Shown piece after piece: positions 47,752 to 60,500 of a stretch of DNA of 64,000 nucleotides (within the stretch, counting starts at the first letter, position 1; each line of letters opens with the position of its first letter). Below the pieces are notes generated by a model, which was not told the DNA's origin, did not search any database, and was given only the letters and a program-made list of their open reading frames with translations. The stretch covers positions 310,001 through 374,000 of the forward strand of contig VZSE01013530.1 of assembly GCA_013398275.1 (NCBI GenBank). The letters are read 5' to 3'. The position numbers and the translations under genes were made by a program. Origin of the DNA: Promerops cafer. Lineage: Eukaryota > Chordata > Aves > Passeriformes > Nectariniidae.

Positions 47752-49221
47752 ACCCCCAAAATTGGAGATAATTTATTAAATTTTATCACTGACTGAAAAA
47801 AGTCACTAATGTCTCTTATAATAAGTTAATGTTCTTAACAGAAAAACCCCAAGCCATGATTACTGCATTTGCTCAGACTTAATACATTTACTTTAACAGT
47901 ATGGTACTCAATAGGTTCCCCTTCACAGAAGGGAGTTTTCAACCACACCGCAAGCCTCAGAATCTTCCCCACTGCTCACTCAGACAAAATAAACTCCCAA
48001 GATGGCAACTCAGCAGTCTGGCATCCTGCTTGTCTCCTCTGTGGGTCACAGCAAACACCGTGACACCACCAGCCACAGCCAAAGGGGGCTGCAGCAACAA
48101 CAGCACAGCTTTGCACCTGCAGCCCGAGGTGTTCTTCAGCTGTGCTGCAGAGGCACAGGTCTCATCCTAACTCCTCTCAAGGGGCTGACAAAGCAACCTG
48201 GGCAGCAGGAGACTCCTCTAACTCCCAGAGCACTGTGAGAACATGGGCAGGGCAGGTGTGACGCCTGACAAAGTGATGAGATTGCACACGTGGGTGCAGC
48301 TCTCCCAGCACGTCCATGAGGGTAGAATATGGAACCCTGCTCGCTCTGGTGACACTGCATTCATCGTTCCTCCTTGATCCCATAGACAGTGTTTGAGTGT
48401 CCTTCCCCTCTCCACAGCCACCCCTTGCACAGCACTAAAACCATCCTCCAACCCCTCGGCTGCCCTGAGGCTCAGTTCTTACCTTACTATATGGAAAACA
48501 CTCCTCTCACTGTACCTTTTGGCTTCTAAGTTATTAGTGCTCATGTGAAGGGACAAACAATTCTAGAAACTCCCTGCAGCCAAAGCACCCACAATCCTGG
48601 ACCAGGAGTGCAGCCTCCAGGGAGGCTCCCCACATACAGCATGTTAAAGCAGCACAGCTCCTCCTCCTCGAGACTCCTTGCAGCCAATGCCGATGAGAGC
48701 TCTGCAAGATTACCAAGCAGGAGTCAGTATCCTAAATTCACCTATTCAGAATGTTTTGGGGGAAATTGTTGTAGCCATCTACCTTTTATGCCTGGTCCCA
48801 CACCCCCAGCCCTACCACCAACAAGCACAAAGAAGTCAGCAAGCAAGATTCAGAAGTAAAAACCTGTGTGCGCTTGACCATGCACACTCCCTGCTACCAG
48901 CAACTCCTCTCCCCTCTTCAGCTGCAGGGAGGGCAACATCCCACAGCCCTGAACAGCAGGTCCATCACATGCCTTGAAGGCAGTTGCAGCCTTCTGCAAG
49001 GGGGTGACAGACCCATGCTCGCAGCAGCTATCACGATGCTATGGAAGCACAGAGCTCTTTGGTCAGTAACAGCAGTCAAAGCCACCAGCATCACATCTCC
49101 AACCTGTGGAGGTTGATAAAATAAAATAAAAAATAAACTCTCAAGCCAGACAGCTGCAAAAGCTGGCTCAGCTCACCCATCCACATGACCAGAGAGAGAA
49201 ACCAACAAGCTGTTTCGTCAC
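47752..49221 (-). other. HMGXB3: Probable HMGXB3 3' UTR
   Basis: Runs from the stop codon (49222-49224) to just past the minus-strand AATAAA at 47777-47772. No splice sites or other frames of note are seen. A short A/T-rich repeat of TAAAA type lies at about 49118-49137 on the + strand. Confidence 0.6.
47772..47777 (-). terminator. HMGXB3: Poly(A) signal of HMGXB3
   Basis: TTTATT on the + strand is AATAAA on the minus strand. Downstream on that strand comes a clear GT/T-rich element (GGGGGTGAAACTGTGG, then GGGTTGTTTTTTTTGTTTTTG as two short runs), the normal arrangement for a cleavage site. Confidence 0.65.
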
Positions 49222-51584
49222 TCAGCAACCTCTATCCTCCTCCTGCTTCCCCTCTTCATCCTCTTCTGTTTCTGTTTTGATCTGGGCCACCCCGAGCCGG
49301 TAGAGCGCGTCACGGATCACCACCTCCCCCGGCTGGCAGCTCTGCACGATCTCCTGGATCTGCCTGTTGACGATTTCCCTGCTGGTGAGGAAGTCCACGA
49401 GGCGGTTGTAGAGGTAATAGTGCGTGGGGTTCTCGAAGGTGATGGGCCGTTGGCGCACATTGCTGGTTTTGCTGTCATTGATGGCGGCGGTGATGGCGCC
49501 GTAGGGCTCCAGCTCGCGGCACAGGGAGATGCAGCGGTGCCGAGCTGTGGGATCCCAGGGGCTGCTCTGCTCCGAGCCCGTGTGGACGATTCGGCGCGCC
49601 GAGGATTTGGTGATGGGGTGCTGAAGGGAGTGCTCAGCCACCGTCATGTCCACGCTGTAGTGCTGGTCCAGCAGTTCAGGGCAGGACACGTACTGGGGGA
49701 GAGACACACGCATGCCAGGTAGAACAACAAGTAACTTCCCCACAGCTGAGAAGACAACACTACTGGCTGGCCAAACTCCAACCAACACTACGACCCAGGA
49801 CAGAGGGAGGGCTAGATGGCCCAGCTTCCCCTACATGCCACAAAGATGGTATGTACACTCCCTCCTCACTTGTATGACCTCAGATAATCCCAAGGCACTA
49901 GGAATCATCTTCCTCTCCCACTTCACAAGGAATAGCAGTAGTTTGAAAGAAGTGAGTCGCTGTGTCAAAATAAGTAACGTGCTCCAAAGTTCATGATCTG
50001 AACTGTTACAAAGCACTCCCAGCACAGCTCTTCCTATTAAGGACAATACATCAAACACAATCTCCAAGGAACACCTAATACATTCTGCTATGCTTAGGAG
50101 TGATGCACTGGCAAAGCTTAAATCAAGAGATACTTACCAGGTCAAATTCACCCCGGGAGTGTTCAAGACCAGGCTGGATGGGGCTGTGAGCAACCTGGCC
50201 TACTGGAAGGTGACCCTGCCTGTGGCAGCGGGGTGAGCTGGATGAGCTTTTGGGGCCCTCCCAACACAAGCCATTCTGTGATTCTACTAAATTATCTTGA
50301 GCCACAATGCAGGTTACATATGAGGGGCGTTAATTTTGCAATTAACTCCCTTGCAACTTTTCCATACTGGACTGGCACAGCAGAAAGCAAAGACATAACT
50401 AACCGTTGGAGGTTCCATGGGGTCAGAGAAGCAGCCCTGGTTCTTCCCCCACATCTGGGAAGTCAGGCCAGGCCAGCAGAGGTCTGCACATAGCGCCACT
50501 GAAGAGGCTGAATCAACAACATATACTGGAGGCCAGTGACGTGAGGATACCAACAAGTCCACGTGATCCCGAGCATTTTCTCCTCTTACTATGTACTTTG
50601 AGCCACACACAACCTAGAAAAAAAAAAAAGGATTAACATCAGCAGCACAGTAATACTGAAAACTTACAGAAAAAAAATCTAGTCTTAAAAAAAATCTGCT
50701 TCCTTTCAGGTATTTCAGACTATACAGTAACCAGACAGCTACCTTCTCTAAAGATACTCTGTTTCCTCCTCATGCACATTCACCTTGTCTTGGGGAATTT
50801 TCCAAGCCCTGAGGAACATGTTTCATTCCCAAGGCTCAGAGAAGCCCATTCCATTGCTTCTATTTATTAAGGAAGTTCCATGCTCTTAAGTCAAATAACG
50901 AATAGCCAAGGAAGAAAAAAAAACATTGTGGCTCCAGTCTTCCTTACCTGATGTGGACACACTTTGTAGATTTTCCCTCCTGTGTGATGAGCAGAAGGTG
51001 GTGTAATGCTTGTCCCATTCTGTACAAACTCATAGAGAGCCAGGAGGGAGTAGCAGAGCTCATCCTAGAAAAGACAGGCCCCAAAGAAAGTGACTAAAAT
51101 TAACAGACTCCTGCAGAGAGGGAAAAGGCAGCATGCAGGGTCTCCCAAATCCTAATTTGCACTTTATCCAATAACTTCCTAATCCCACACTCAGCACTGT
51201 AAGGATGAGAAGCAATTACACAATGCTGAGCCGGTGACAAGGTAATTACAGGCTTCCTTTCTTCTAGCCCACAAAGGTTCAATTTATTTCACCATGTGTA
51301 AATTATCCTATAACCTGCTGGCAGCCATCCCTGCCCTTAGTGCAGTCAGATGAGAAATTAATTGTCTAGGATGGCAAGAGTGGATGAGGGAAAGACAGTG
51401 AAGAACAGCTCCACTCCTGCAGGCTTGTATGTGGGCAAACAAGCCATTACCTTTGTACGTGATGCCTCCCAGGGGATGCCACACTGTGTCAGAAAGCCCT
51501 GCAGCTCTTCCTCACTGTAAGAGTTTATCAGCTCAGGCCTGAAGACTTCTTCCTGAAGGAGCCTCACCAAGGCACTCCCATTAC
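49222..51584 (-). other. HMGXB3: HMGXB3 C-terminal conserved exons
   Basis: Four exons give window residues about 669-978. They include VCPHQVVCGSKY across the junction of 50948 and 50613, then the block around SRHWPPVYVVD, then HYYLYNRLVDFLTSREIVNRQ and CQPGEVVIRDALYRLG in the last exon. The end is acidic (TETEEDEEG) and closes in EDRGC. The IKTE context before the acidic run resembles a SUMO-type site (psi-K-x-E); that is inference. No catalytic motif is recognisable. Confidence 0.85.
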
Positions 51585-54500
51585 CTGCAAAGGCAGGAAA
51601 CAGGTCTCAGCACTCATTCTCAGGAAGGGAACTTAACAAAATAATTTCTTACGAAGTCTACAGAAGCAGAGATTACACAACCCACGGCCAGCAAGAGAAA
51701 GCTGTGAACAGTCCTACTTGCAAAGCATGTCACAGCCCACACTTGTCTTGAGCCCTTCGCTGCTGAGGTCACCAGACTGAGCCCAGCATAGCTACAGACT
51801 CTATAAACACTTATCTATCCTGTCATTTGTAACCTTTAAATGACTGATGTGAGGATAACCAAGTGAAGAAGAGCAGAGAGAAATGTTACTGCAGCCTTTG
51901 GACTGAACAGCTCCAGGCTCAGCCTCCGCAACTCCATGGATCTTTCTCTGGAGCTCCACTTCCACAAAAGCCCACGTAGCTCTTCCGCAGCCCAGCTCTG
52001 AAGCAGCTGCAGCCCTGTCTGCAAAGCCAACTCACACACTTGTTGTGAGGCTTGCAAGACCAGTTTTCCTTCCTATATACAACACCCAAATTCTTAAGGG
52101 AACTGGGTGCTAACTGATCTTAGCTCTCAGATCTGAGATTTTTCTTCTCACTGTTTCTTGTTCCATGCAGTCAATACGCAGTGGATGTACTGAATGTTGA
52201 CAACTCGATCAGGACTAGCACACCACTCTCCTAGTTTTTTCTCAAGTTCTGTAAAAACTTATTCACCCTTTATTGAGATTGTTACATTGAGATAGCAAGC
52301 ACTACCTGTAACTTCCACACTCCAAGTATCAGTCTAACATGAAACAAACATTGACTGGCATTCAAGATGTGCATTCATCCCTCTGCAATCAGACTGTATC
52401 TCACCTGGGGTGCAATGCTCTCATGTCCCCCATGTCTCAAATGCATCAAAGCCCACCAGGGCATCCAAGCTTCACAGGAAAAGCCAAGCCTCAAGCAGCA
52501 AAATAGCCTGAGAACAGCTGAAATCACCCCAATGTTCCTGTCTTTTCTCAGCACACATAACTTTTAAAGTGTCATGCAATCAGCAATTCTTAATGCTGAA
52601 CATCACCGAGACTGAAGTCACCAACACATCAAGCACTCCCTTAATAAGCACAACCGGAGCCATTACCTGGCACTGGCTGCGCATGCAGGTTCTTGTCCTT
52701 CTCTGTATTGATCACCACTGCTCCTCTCATCAGTGGAGGGAAGAAAGGAGCAACAATAGAGGCATCAAACTTTGTGATGGGGATGCTAGAAGGAAAAGCC
52801 ACCTGCTCAATCACCTCTGTCTCCATCGTGGACCAAAAGTCTTCTACATTCACTTCACTTGATGGCAAGTACTCTGGCCAAGTAAACTACAGAGAGAAAG
52901 AAACAGTGGTGGAATACAAACAACCACAGTTCATTTGACAGTTTTGTGTCAGTCTCACTCACGGCATGAGGACTATCCAGGAGAGTGCTTAGCCCAAATA
53001 TAATAAGATGATTTCAGTCTCCTAAAGCTTCCCACAACTACTTTGCATCAAGACTCAAAATTTTACATATTTGACATAAAAGCCAGACATGCTACGTTCT
53101 ACTAGGGCTTTTTTCCCCATTAGAGAAGACAGCACCTCAGGGAAACTTAAGGAAAAAAGAATGTGTTCATGTCAAAGGAAGAAGACCAAATTCAGTAACT
53201 TCCATCCAAGGTTCCTACTGTCCAAGGCTGCTGGACAAAAGCTGTGGTCCAGAGACAAAGGATCTTATTTTTCCCGAACTACACATCAACACCTCTAAGA
53301 GGAAGCACAAGCATTGCTGCTCCAGCCACATCCTCTTGTCAGGCATCAGCAGAAAACCACTCACAAAGGTCTTGTGTATTTATTGTGCATCATGAAGACC
53401 AGAGTCAGCAAGAAATCATTACGACCTGCTTTGAACACGAACAGGATGTGAGCTGTGGGAAAAACCTACCTCTATATTTTTCAGTGCTAAGACATTTTCC
53501 GTATTCCTCTGGGCTATTTCCACCTTGGGGGTTATGCCACAGATTCCACAGATCATATCATTGTAATCCCGGACTGTCAGGCATTCAAAAGCCCAGTAGC
53601 CATTGCACAGCAGTTCCTGGAGCTGACCCTGCTCATCAAGGCTCAGGCTTTTGTCTGAAAAGAGAACATGCCACTGTTACAGTTCTCACATCCTGAAGCC
53701 AGTGGAGAGGTAGTAGGGCTCTCCTACGCAGGATAAAACCAAACCTGCCCTCCAGAGAATTGTTACAAAGAACTGGTCATAGAGGTACTGTTTGGTATAG
53801 GGAGAGATTTAATAGAAACATACCACATTAAAATACGTGAGGTTTGCCTTTTTATTACCTAACAACCATCATCAGGTCATAGTTTGGTATGTTACAGTAA
53901 AAAGCAAGAAGGAAAACCTACCAGTTTGCTCCTGAACAGAGTCAAGGATATTGCCAACAGCCACTCTGGGATCCTCTCCAAGTTTAATGTGGTTTCGGAT
54001 TGCAAACAGAAGATCCAAGCTCACTAACAATTTGTTACCCACATTGAAAAGGCCTGCAGTTAAAACAAGACAGTTATTGTCTGGAGGGTTCCAGATCTTC
54101 CTCACAAAGAAATATATTCCTTACTGATACACAACACACTCACGTGAGTACAGTTTAGAGGATAATGGAAACACAAACAGTACTTCTGCACCTCTGAAAT
54201 GCAGAGTTCCCTGCTGAAAGATCAGCTCCTTTCACAGACTTGTCTATTGATTTAAAAAGCTACAAGGAACAGCTGTCAAACCACCTCACTAGCCAATGCT
54301 GTGCAACAGCACTCTCCAGAGATGTCTCAGACTATGATCTCAGGGGTTGCCTTGCAGAACTCAACATTCACACAGAGACCTACACCAGTGAATCAAGGTC
54401 TTCCTCACCAGAACATGCATGTGTTTTCACTCACAAATACAGATTTACTTGCAGAATAAGCAGAAGCAATTAAAAAATAATTCAAATTTAGTACACTGGG

Positions 54501-57500
54501 GATGGGAACAAGCTTTTCTGTGCCTGGACAATGCCCTGATACAATCCCAAGGCTTCCAAAGGGTTCAGACTGTAGTCATGCTGGATGCTCACATCTTTCC
54601 TACCTGTGTAAATGTCAGTGAAGCTATGGAGGGCCAGACACTGCAGGTTCAAGCACACTTTGACCTGAGCAGTAACCACCTGTAACCGATTGGCTGTCAG
54701 CAGCCAGCACTCCTGAGGACCAGCAAGGGAACTGCAACACACAACAAAAAAACCACTCTGAGTGAAGCCAGTGGGTTTTTTAGTCCAGCCCTGCAGTAAC
54801 TTCAGACATTCTAGTTGACATGAGTTCATTATTACATAAATCTAAGCCAGCTCACCACATTGTATCACACCAGAAAAAGTTACATTTTAAAACAGATTTC
54901 CCAGGCAGAGTCATGTCACTGCTCACATCTTTTAAACAGCTCTAGTGCATCCCTCCAGCTCCATGCACTGGGCACTTAACTATTGGAGAGGTGGAGAAAA
55001 CCTATGGCCCCAGCTGCCCTGGGAGAAGTGTCTGTACCATTGCTGTGGTGATCAGTAACACATTCCACCTGCCAGCCTGTCCCTGCACACAGAGATTCAG
55101 AAAGGTCTGCTCCTCTACAGTGTAACTGACAAGGGGCAAGTTCAGACAGGAGAGTGCCAGTGGCTGAAATACTGCTGTCCACCTGAGACAACAGGAATCA
55201 AAGCCAAAGTCACCTCCTTCTCAGTGGCAGGGCTTCAATTAGAGCCTGTGCAGGCACATGGGAGAGTCCCACATGCAGAGCACTGCAAAGCAGCCAGGCA
55301 CAGACAAGGATTTACAATGCACAGGTTGGTAAGTCCCAAGGTGAGGGACAGGATGTGAGATAGTTCTGTTCTGAAAAAAATACAGAGCATAAAAAGTACC
55401 TCTTCTGGAAAGATCTCCATTAGTGCTAGCCTGACCAAAGCAAACATCCATCCTTTGTATCAAGAATTTTTTTTTTTGTGGAAGAAAGAAACACAACGTT
55501 AAGATCCCTGATGTTTTGCTGTAGGAAAAATTTTAGATCATGTTTTCAGAAACAGGAGGATGGCTGGCTGACTCAGGGAAGAGATATCCTACAGGCTTTT
55601 CTACAAATCTAGTTAAGGCAATCTAGCCTATGTACTAAAAGTTTCTGGAAGTCTTTCAGGTTTCAATTTGGATATTTGTTCCAAAAAAGCATTCACTCAA
55701 GCACACACTAAGAAATGTAAGGAATGAAAATATCATAAGCAAAAAGATCCACACAGGAAATATTCAGACCAGGGAGAGAGAGAAAAAGGAAATAATACAA
55801 TGCACATGTGTAAACACACAAGTTTTCCTGTCTCAGCCTCAAAGCATCAGAATGGAAAACAAAGAGAGGATGACTAATGAAAATACTCTGTTTTGCAGTC
55901 ACTCTTTGATCCTGCTAAACCCTCTCCACACACATTTAGCTTATTCAGTGTCACTTTCACCAGCTTCACTTCCAGGGCCTAAAGCAAATATTATTTCAGG
56001 CAGACTCAGAACAAAGAAAGTCAGCATGAGTTTCAAAGAGTCAAAACCCAAAGCAGAATCTTACTTCTGTCCCCCTTTGAACAAGGGGCTGTTACAGAGG
56101 AGGCACTGCACACACGGAGACTCGTAGTAGCTGGACCAGGAGGTCTGCTCGATGGTCACTGTCTCCTCACTCACGTTGGACAGGATGAGCCGGGAGCTGT
56201 TGAGCTCATGGATGAGGGTGAAGATCTCTGCCAGCTCCGACTCGTTCTCGGGGATCTGCATCACCTTGCGCAGCAGCTGCAGCGTGGACTGGCGCTGGAT
56301 TTCCTTCTGCGAGGGCGTCAGGGGCTCGCTGGTGTTCAGCACCTCCGACTGACCCGGACTGACCTCCTAGAAAGCAACACACCCAACAAGGCCAGCATGG
56401 GCATGAAAGACTAAGCCCAAGAAGTCATAAAAGGCAGCAGAAACACAGTAACCTTTGCACTCAGTAAACCTGACTTCTACTCTACTGCTGAATCATTGAC
56501 TCCATGCAGGAGCTTCAAGCCCAAATTACTTTAACAAAAATAGTTTATTACAGCCCAGCCCTCCAGGAACTGCTGCACTGCCAGACCATCACAGACTGGC
56601 CATTAAACTGTTAAGTGCAGGGACTGGGGGTCCAGAAGGTGAGGATAACCACCAATAGGTATATAAACACTTCAGTAACCCTCATCACTTGAACCCCCAA
56701 TCATCACTGTCTTTCTCCACAGGTGATCAGGCACAGGCTCAGGGCAGGCTGCACAGCTCTCCAGAAGCTGGAGGAACCAAGTACTAATAGAGAACTGAGG
56801 GCTGTGATACACAGAACACACTAATCAATAACAATTGATCAGCTACAGTCTACCCTTCTCCAACACACACATACCATCACAAGAAAATGCACAAACACAG
56901 GAGAACCAAACTCCAGGTTGTGCCAGGAGAACAAAGAGAACCCAAACAGGCTGATCTGTTTAATCCCTGAAACTCTTCTGTCAACATTTCAACCTGGTTT
57001 TCTGACTAGTCTAGCAATGAGATAAATGATCAGTCAAAAGCCCAGAGACAACAATGAACTGTGTGACAGGAATGTTAAACAGATCTACAAGCAGAAAAAA
57101 AGAAAAAAACTAAATGAGGAAGAGACAAGCCACGTGCCTCTCAGAATGCAAGCTGAGCTAAGCACACTGCTGTTCCTTAGACAGCTGTTTGTGTGTGAGT
57201 TTCACACAGGCCACCTCAGTTTGTTTGTGTTTTCAAAAAAAAACAAAACCACCAAACAAAGTTATGTTCTTCAAAATAAAATAAGGCAAGTGGATGACTC
57301 ATTACTACACAGACTAAAATTCTGTCTATTTGCTGAGTAGGCATTTCAGCTAAGAGCAGGAAAGCTTCTTTTCTTCATTTATTCTTTTAAATACATGACA
57401 ATTCAGTATGAGAAAAGCTAACCTTTGAGACTGCAAGGGCAAAAAAAAATAACCCCAGAACTAATTACATCCACATAGAACAGCAGACAACTGAAAACAT

Positions 57501-60500
57501 ATTTATACATCAGAAAAAAAACCCCTACATCCAGAAATAAATTCAGGTTGGAAGTAAAGTTGCTCTACAAACCCTTAAAAACAGGAAGCTCTAATACAAG
57601 ATGTACTAATTTCACTGACACTAGTCCCAAACTGCTCACAAAGCAGAGCATACTTGGGAGTTTCTTGATGAAGTCTGAAGTTCAACAAAGCTGACACAGC
57701 AATTGTGACTTCAGGGTCGATTTTCCCAGCATGTGCTGACACAACAGAAGCATTTTTAAGTTGAGGAGACACCCAGTGGTAGCACTGGGTGTGCTCAGAC
57801 TCTCTCAGCCTGAAGCACCACTGCTGCAGGAGTTCAACAAACATCATCACAGATATTTTAAATAGGAACCATTCTCTCAGAAAAGTTTATCATAATAAAA
57901 AAAAAAAAAAAGCCCAAACCATGTTTCCATGTTTCCACAGGAACTTACAAACTAAACTTCTCTGCCCAGCTCACAACAGACAAGATAAAACAAGCCAGCT
58001 TGAACCTTACCAGGGATTTTGCTGTTTTCTCAGTCCTGTCTTTGGCAAGGTTGTATCCACAGCTTGGACAGATGCGTGGCTTGTGCCTGTTTGTATACAC
58101 ATAACTGCAGGAGGGGTTCTTGCATTTCCCTCTGCCACGTGATGTTGCTAATCCCAAATCCTGAATGACATAAAAGACATGTTTGCTGACCTTGACTTTT
58201 AATAGTTGGACTCCATGATCTTAAAGGTGTTTTACAGCCTGAATGACTCTATGATTCTAAGCCAACAAGATTCTAAGGAAGATTATTATATGTTTTATCT
58301 CCACTTTATAACATCTTGTTTCAACATCAATAGCAAGCCTTGTCACTTTGCACAGGATCCTTTAAGTGGCACTTGAACATTCTGGGACCACTTCTCCAGA
58401 CCAGAAGCACATTAAATTCATTCAGAAACCCCTGATCCTCCCTGCTGAACTCAAGGAGAGGATGGGGACCATGCATGGGGACATGAGTTAAAATCCATCT
58501 CTTAACAAACTGCAAAACTGAGCATGGTCATCCTGGACTAGGTCTAGAGATGACACAAAGTACAGATTATTTCATGTTAAAAATGAGATGTATTTGTGCA
58601 AGTCAGTAAACAGAAGTCCCAGAACATTCTCATCCCAGAGAGGACACTCCCCGTGATAGAAGTCACACTATTTGAAAAATTCTCACCAAAGTTACGGTGC
58701 AACTGTACTTGTAGGAAGGGAATATGTCTGGTTTGACCTCCACAACTTTAACCTGAGATGCCCTGCTTGTCACAGAACTGTGGAGCTAGAGATTGAAAGC
58801 AGAAAAAGCAACACTCATCAGACACCTTCTACTAAATACATACATGCATCAATAATCAATATCTATTAGCATTCCTGCCCCCAAGAGATTAATTAATGTT
58901 CATTTAAAATCCATAATACCATAAGACACTATTTTGCATGTGAAGGCATCACAATTCACAGATTAATTTCAGCACCTTGGCATACTCAGTCATATTTTAC
59001 AGGTGAAAAGCTCAGTATTCAAGATTGCATGCCAGATTATCAAAGCACCAGCAGATCCTTAAAACATCTTCTGGAAGTAGCTGGGAGGTTCCCAAAGTAA
59101 CCAACAGCAGGATTGTCCAACAGCATCTCTCAGCTCAGTTCCCACACTCAGCCACCAAGCAATCATTCTGCTACCCAGCCATGTAATAAAAACAGCCACT
59201 CACAGATGTCACCATCATCAGGCTGCTACATTTTTTTGTTCTATTTCTCACTCAGGTCATACCACTCACCTGGGAGAAAAAAGAAAAAAAACAAACCAAA
59301 ACTACAAACAAAACCCTCCCCCCAAAAATTCCAGGCAAATAATTTCCATTTGAAGAACAACCTTTCGCTCCTCAGCAGCTGGTGGCTGCAGAACTGACTG
59401 GCCCAACTGTTTCAGTGTACTGGGCTTCAAGCCTGATGTTCTCACAGGGGAATGCTTGTCTAGAAGGAGGAAAGAGATGCACCAGGTTAAATTAAAGAAA
59501 ACAGATTCTGTTTCTTTCTAACATCTTTGTTAAATGCCACTATAGTCACATGAGATCTTTCCTCTGAGCTTGAAATAACCCAAGCAGGTGTTTCATGGCC
59601 CATTTACTGCACTCAGGCAGAGACAAACTGGGTTTTTTTGTAGCATTGGTAACCACCTCCCTTGAAACATATCTTATAATTGGCAGACACCACTTCAGCA
59701 AGGTGAGGAAAGAAAACAGCTCCCAAAACACACAGAGAATGCTGCTTTTACCAGTACTTGCAAAGGCCTGCCTGCTGCTCAGCTGCTCCGTGCTGGCTTC
59801 TCTCCCCACGCTGGCTGGAGCAGGCAGAATGGCTCGCATGGGTCTGGCTGCAGCCAGCAAGGAGGGCTTGGGTCTTGGTTTACTCTTTACTTCTTGTCCC
59901 TTGTGTGTAGCAGCTGTTGCATCAGTTCTGAAAAACAAGAGCTACAAGTGGAAAAATATTCCATCGATTTCCCCTCAGATTCAGTTTTCCTCTTTTCCCT
60001 AAGTTGTGCTTTGTTAGCACACTAATCACAGCTACTGCAATAGAGAAACAGTGCTAAGGCTGCACCTGCCCTGTGACTACACTCTGTCACTTAGAAAAAA
60101 ATATTAGTTCTGATGGCCAAAGGCTCAAAGGAACAATCCTGAACTGGCACAAAACACATAGCAAACACAGTAAGTCTTACAGGAAGTACTGCCAACAGCC
60201 TTCAACTTCTTGGACTAGTCCCATGAGCACACAATAGACATCATATGCTCCCATAACACATGGAAAACTGACTCACCCCACCACTGGCTTTTTCACAGAG
60301 GCATTTGGACTCAACACCTCAGAAGACGTCGACATCCCCAGCTCTACACTTCCCTTCTCTGCCTGCTCTGAAGAAGTGTCTGCTTGCCTCTGGCTCTCTT
60401 GGCCCAGCATCACTCCAACAGCACTCCTCCTGTCTTCAGCAAGCACATTATTTGGGAGAAAGTGGCCCTCAGAGATGATCACTTCCTCCCACTCCATCTC

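Noticed and set aside
57897..57912. A-tract as a retroposon tail
   Set aside because: No element body or target duplication beside it; simple homopolymer in an intron.
59200..59270. Extra HMGXB3 exon after a strong pyrimidine tract at about 59271
   Set aside because: Every phase meets a stop within about 10 codons except with an immediate donor, and the neighbouring exons already join in frame without it.
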